Assembly: GCA_051888775.1 (NCBI GenBank)
Contig: JBJFCE010000032.1
Span: forward strand, 106,596 to 170,595
Source: JBJFCE01 sp051888775
Lineage (GTDB): Bacteria; Bacillota; Clostridia; Lachnospirales; Lachnospiraceae
Direction of reading: 5' to 3'
Length of the DNA: 64,000 nucleotides
Part shown: positions 63,583 through 64,000 of the stretch, in pieces
Numbering within the stretch: position 1 is the stretch's first letter
Layout: each line of letters begins with the position of its first letter
Translations under genes and position numbers: made by a program
The notes under the pieces: model-generated
What the model was told of the DNA's origin: nothing
Databases searched by the model: none
The model's input: the letters and a program-made list of their open reading frames with translations, nothing else

Positions 63583-63873
63583 ATGGTTCAAGGATTAGGC
63601 GAGAAATTACAAAGGCAAAGAATAAGTATGAATATTTCACAAAAAGAAGCTGCTGCAGCCATTCAAGTCTCCCCGTCTATTATTTCAAATTATGAAAGCG
63701 GCGAGCGTACTCCAAGTGTTGAAAAATTGATGGCTCTCGCCAATTTATATCACTGTTCCTGCGATTATTTATTGGGGCTTGAAAGAAATAACAGAATTGA
63801 TATTGATACTTCTATGCTAACTGATCATCAGGTACAATTATTGCAGAATTTTTTATTTGATTTAAAGAAATAA
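63583..63873 (+). CDS. XRE-family helix-turn-helix regulator
   Basis: 96 residues, with TGGAGGAATTGG before the ATG. The HTH is SQKEAAAAIQVSPSIISNYESGERTPSVEKLMALANLYHCS, about residues 19-59, typical of XRE/Cro-type repressors, with the short C-terminal extension common in this class. It is divergent from the TIR-SPFH operon and most likely binds the inverted repeat in the 153-bp gap and controls both directions. A terminator follows. Confidence 0.92.
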   Translation: MVQGLGEKLQRQRISMNISQKEAAAAIQVSPSIISNYESGERTPSVEKLMALANLYHCSCDYLLGLERNNRIDIDTSMLTDHQVQLLQNFLFDLKK

Positions 63874-63901
63874 CATTTTATTCATTCAATACTGATTTCA
63901 A

Positions 63902-63944
63902 TAAAAAAGGTTTGATTTTCCATAGCGGAAAATCAAACCTTTTT
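63902..63944. terminator. Bidirectional terminator after the XRE gene
   Basis: AAAAAGGTTTGATTTTCC pairs with GGAAAATCAAACCTTTTT around a 5-nt loop, with A/T runs on both sides, so it can stop the XRE transcript and the convergent gene at the right edge. Confidence 0.9.
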
Positions 63945-63958
63945 AAATTCAATTCATC

Positions 63959-64000
63959 TTATAACTGAGGACCTGCTGAAACTAAAGCCTTACCAGCCTC
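63959..64000 (-). CDS. C-terminal end of an unidentified protein (cut by window edge)
   Basis: Only 13 codons and the TAA stop are inside the window; they give a C-terminus ending GKALVSAGPQL. The gene converges with the XRE gene and shares its terminator. The family cannot be named from this fragment. Confidence 0.45.
   Translation of the reverse strand, partial: EAGKALVSAGPQL

Overview
This window looks like chromosome of an anaerobic Firmicute of the Clostridia, most likely family Lachnospiraceae. The support is moderate-to-low GC, A/G-rich Shine-Dalgarno sites, a T-box leader on pheST, a [FeFe]-hydrogenase, FeoAB, DUF1015 and a serC-serA pair, and Zn-ribbon/TIR/SPFH genes. No species can be named from sequence alone. 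Almost every gene is on the minus strand. The plus-strand exceptions are an ABC transporter pair, a tRNA-Thr, a 94-aa small protein, aroC, a DUF1292 gene, a Cys-rich membrane protein and an XRE regulator.

Layout. 1-2.1 kb: edge-truncated AAA-type ATPase and an EAL protein with a dead GGDEF domain. 2.2-4.9 kb: asd and argH. 5.0-6.6 kb: NitT/TauT-type ABC ATPase and permease without a binding protein, then tRNA-Thr(CGT). 6.7-11.5 kb: hairpin element, MscS channel, a GlgB-like protein that has lost catalytic residues, DUF1015. 11.8-17.5 kb: small protein, YbaK deacylase, HD-GYP/GGDEF receptor, chemoreceptor. 18-26.5 kb: amino-acid biosynthesis (serA, serC, ilvB, ilvD, leuB) interrupted by an L,D-transpeptidase. 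26.6-30.5 kb: yajC, tgt, a VanY-type peptidase, aroC. 30.5-35.1 kb: a TIR/beta-propeller protein coupled to a DHH phosphoesterase. 35.2-43.3 kb: lactonase-like propeller, Arg-Asp repeat miniprotein, DUF5662, a GlgX-like pseudo-enzyme, DUF1292, a UvrD-like helicase, gltX. 43.4-49.4 kb: hydrogenase, feoB, feoA, queA, nucleotidyltransferase. 49.6-54.9 kb: M18 aminopeptidase and pheT-pheS under a T-box. 55-58.7 kb: Cys-rich membrane protein, YihY/BrkB protein, SpoIID/LytB protein and a structured small RNA. 58.8-63.9 kb: an operon of TIR/zinc-ribbon, SPFH/zinc-ribbon and small membrane proteins divergent from an XRE regulator. The right edge cuts an unidentified gene.

Three things stand out. First, the 58.8-63.9 kb XRE-TIR-SPFH-membrane cassette has a perfect inverted repeat over its promoter and resembles an inducible defence or envelope-stress system; the DHH-TIR-propeller pair at 30.5-35.1 kb is a second TIR locus. 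Second, there are two families of dispersed palindromic elements. Each keeps a nearly invariant centre inside long arms that differ between copies but still pair (family A: about 17.7 and 49.5 kb, plus a truncated copy near 11.55 kb; family B: about 6.8 and 41.7 kb). Third, two separate GH13-like proteins lack the catalytic residues of glycogen branching and debranching enzymes. No insertion sequence, prophage or CRISPR array was seen.
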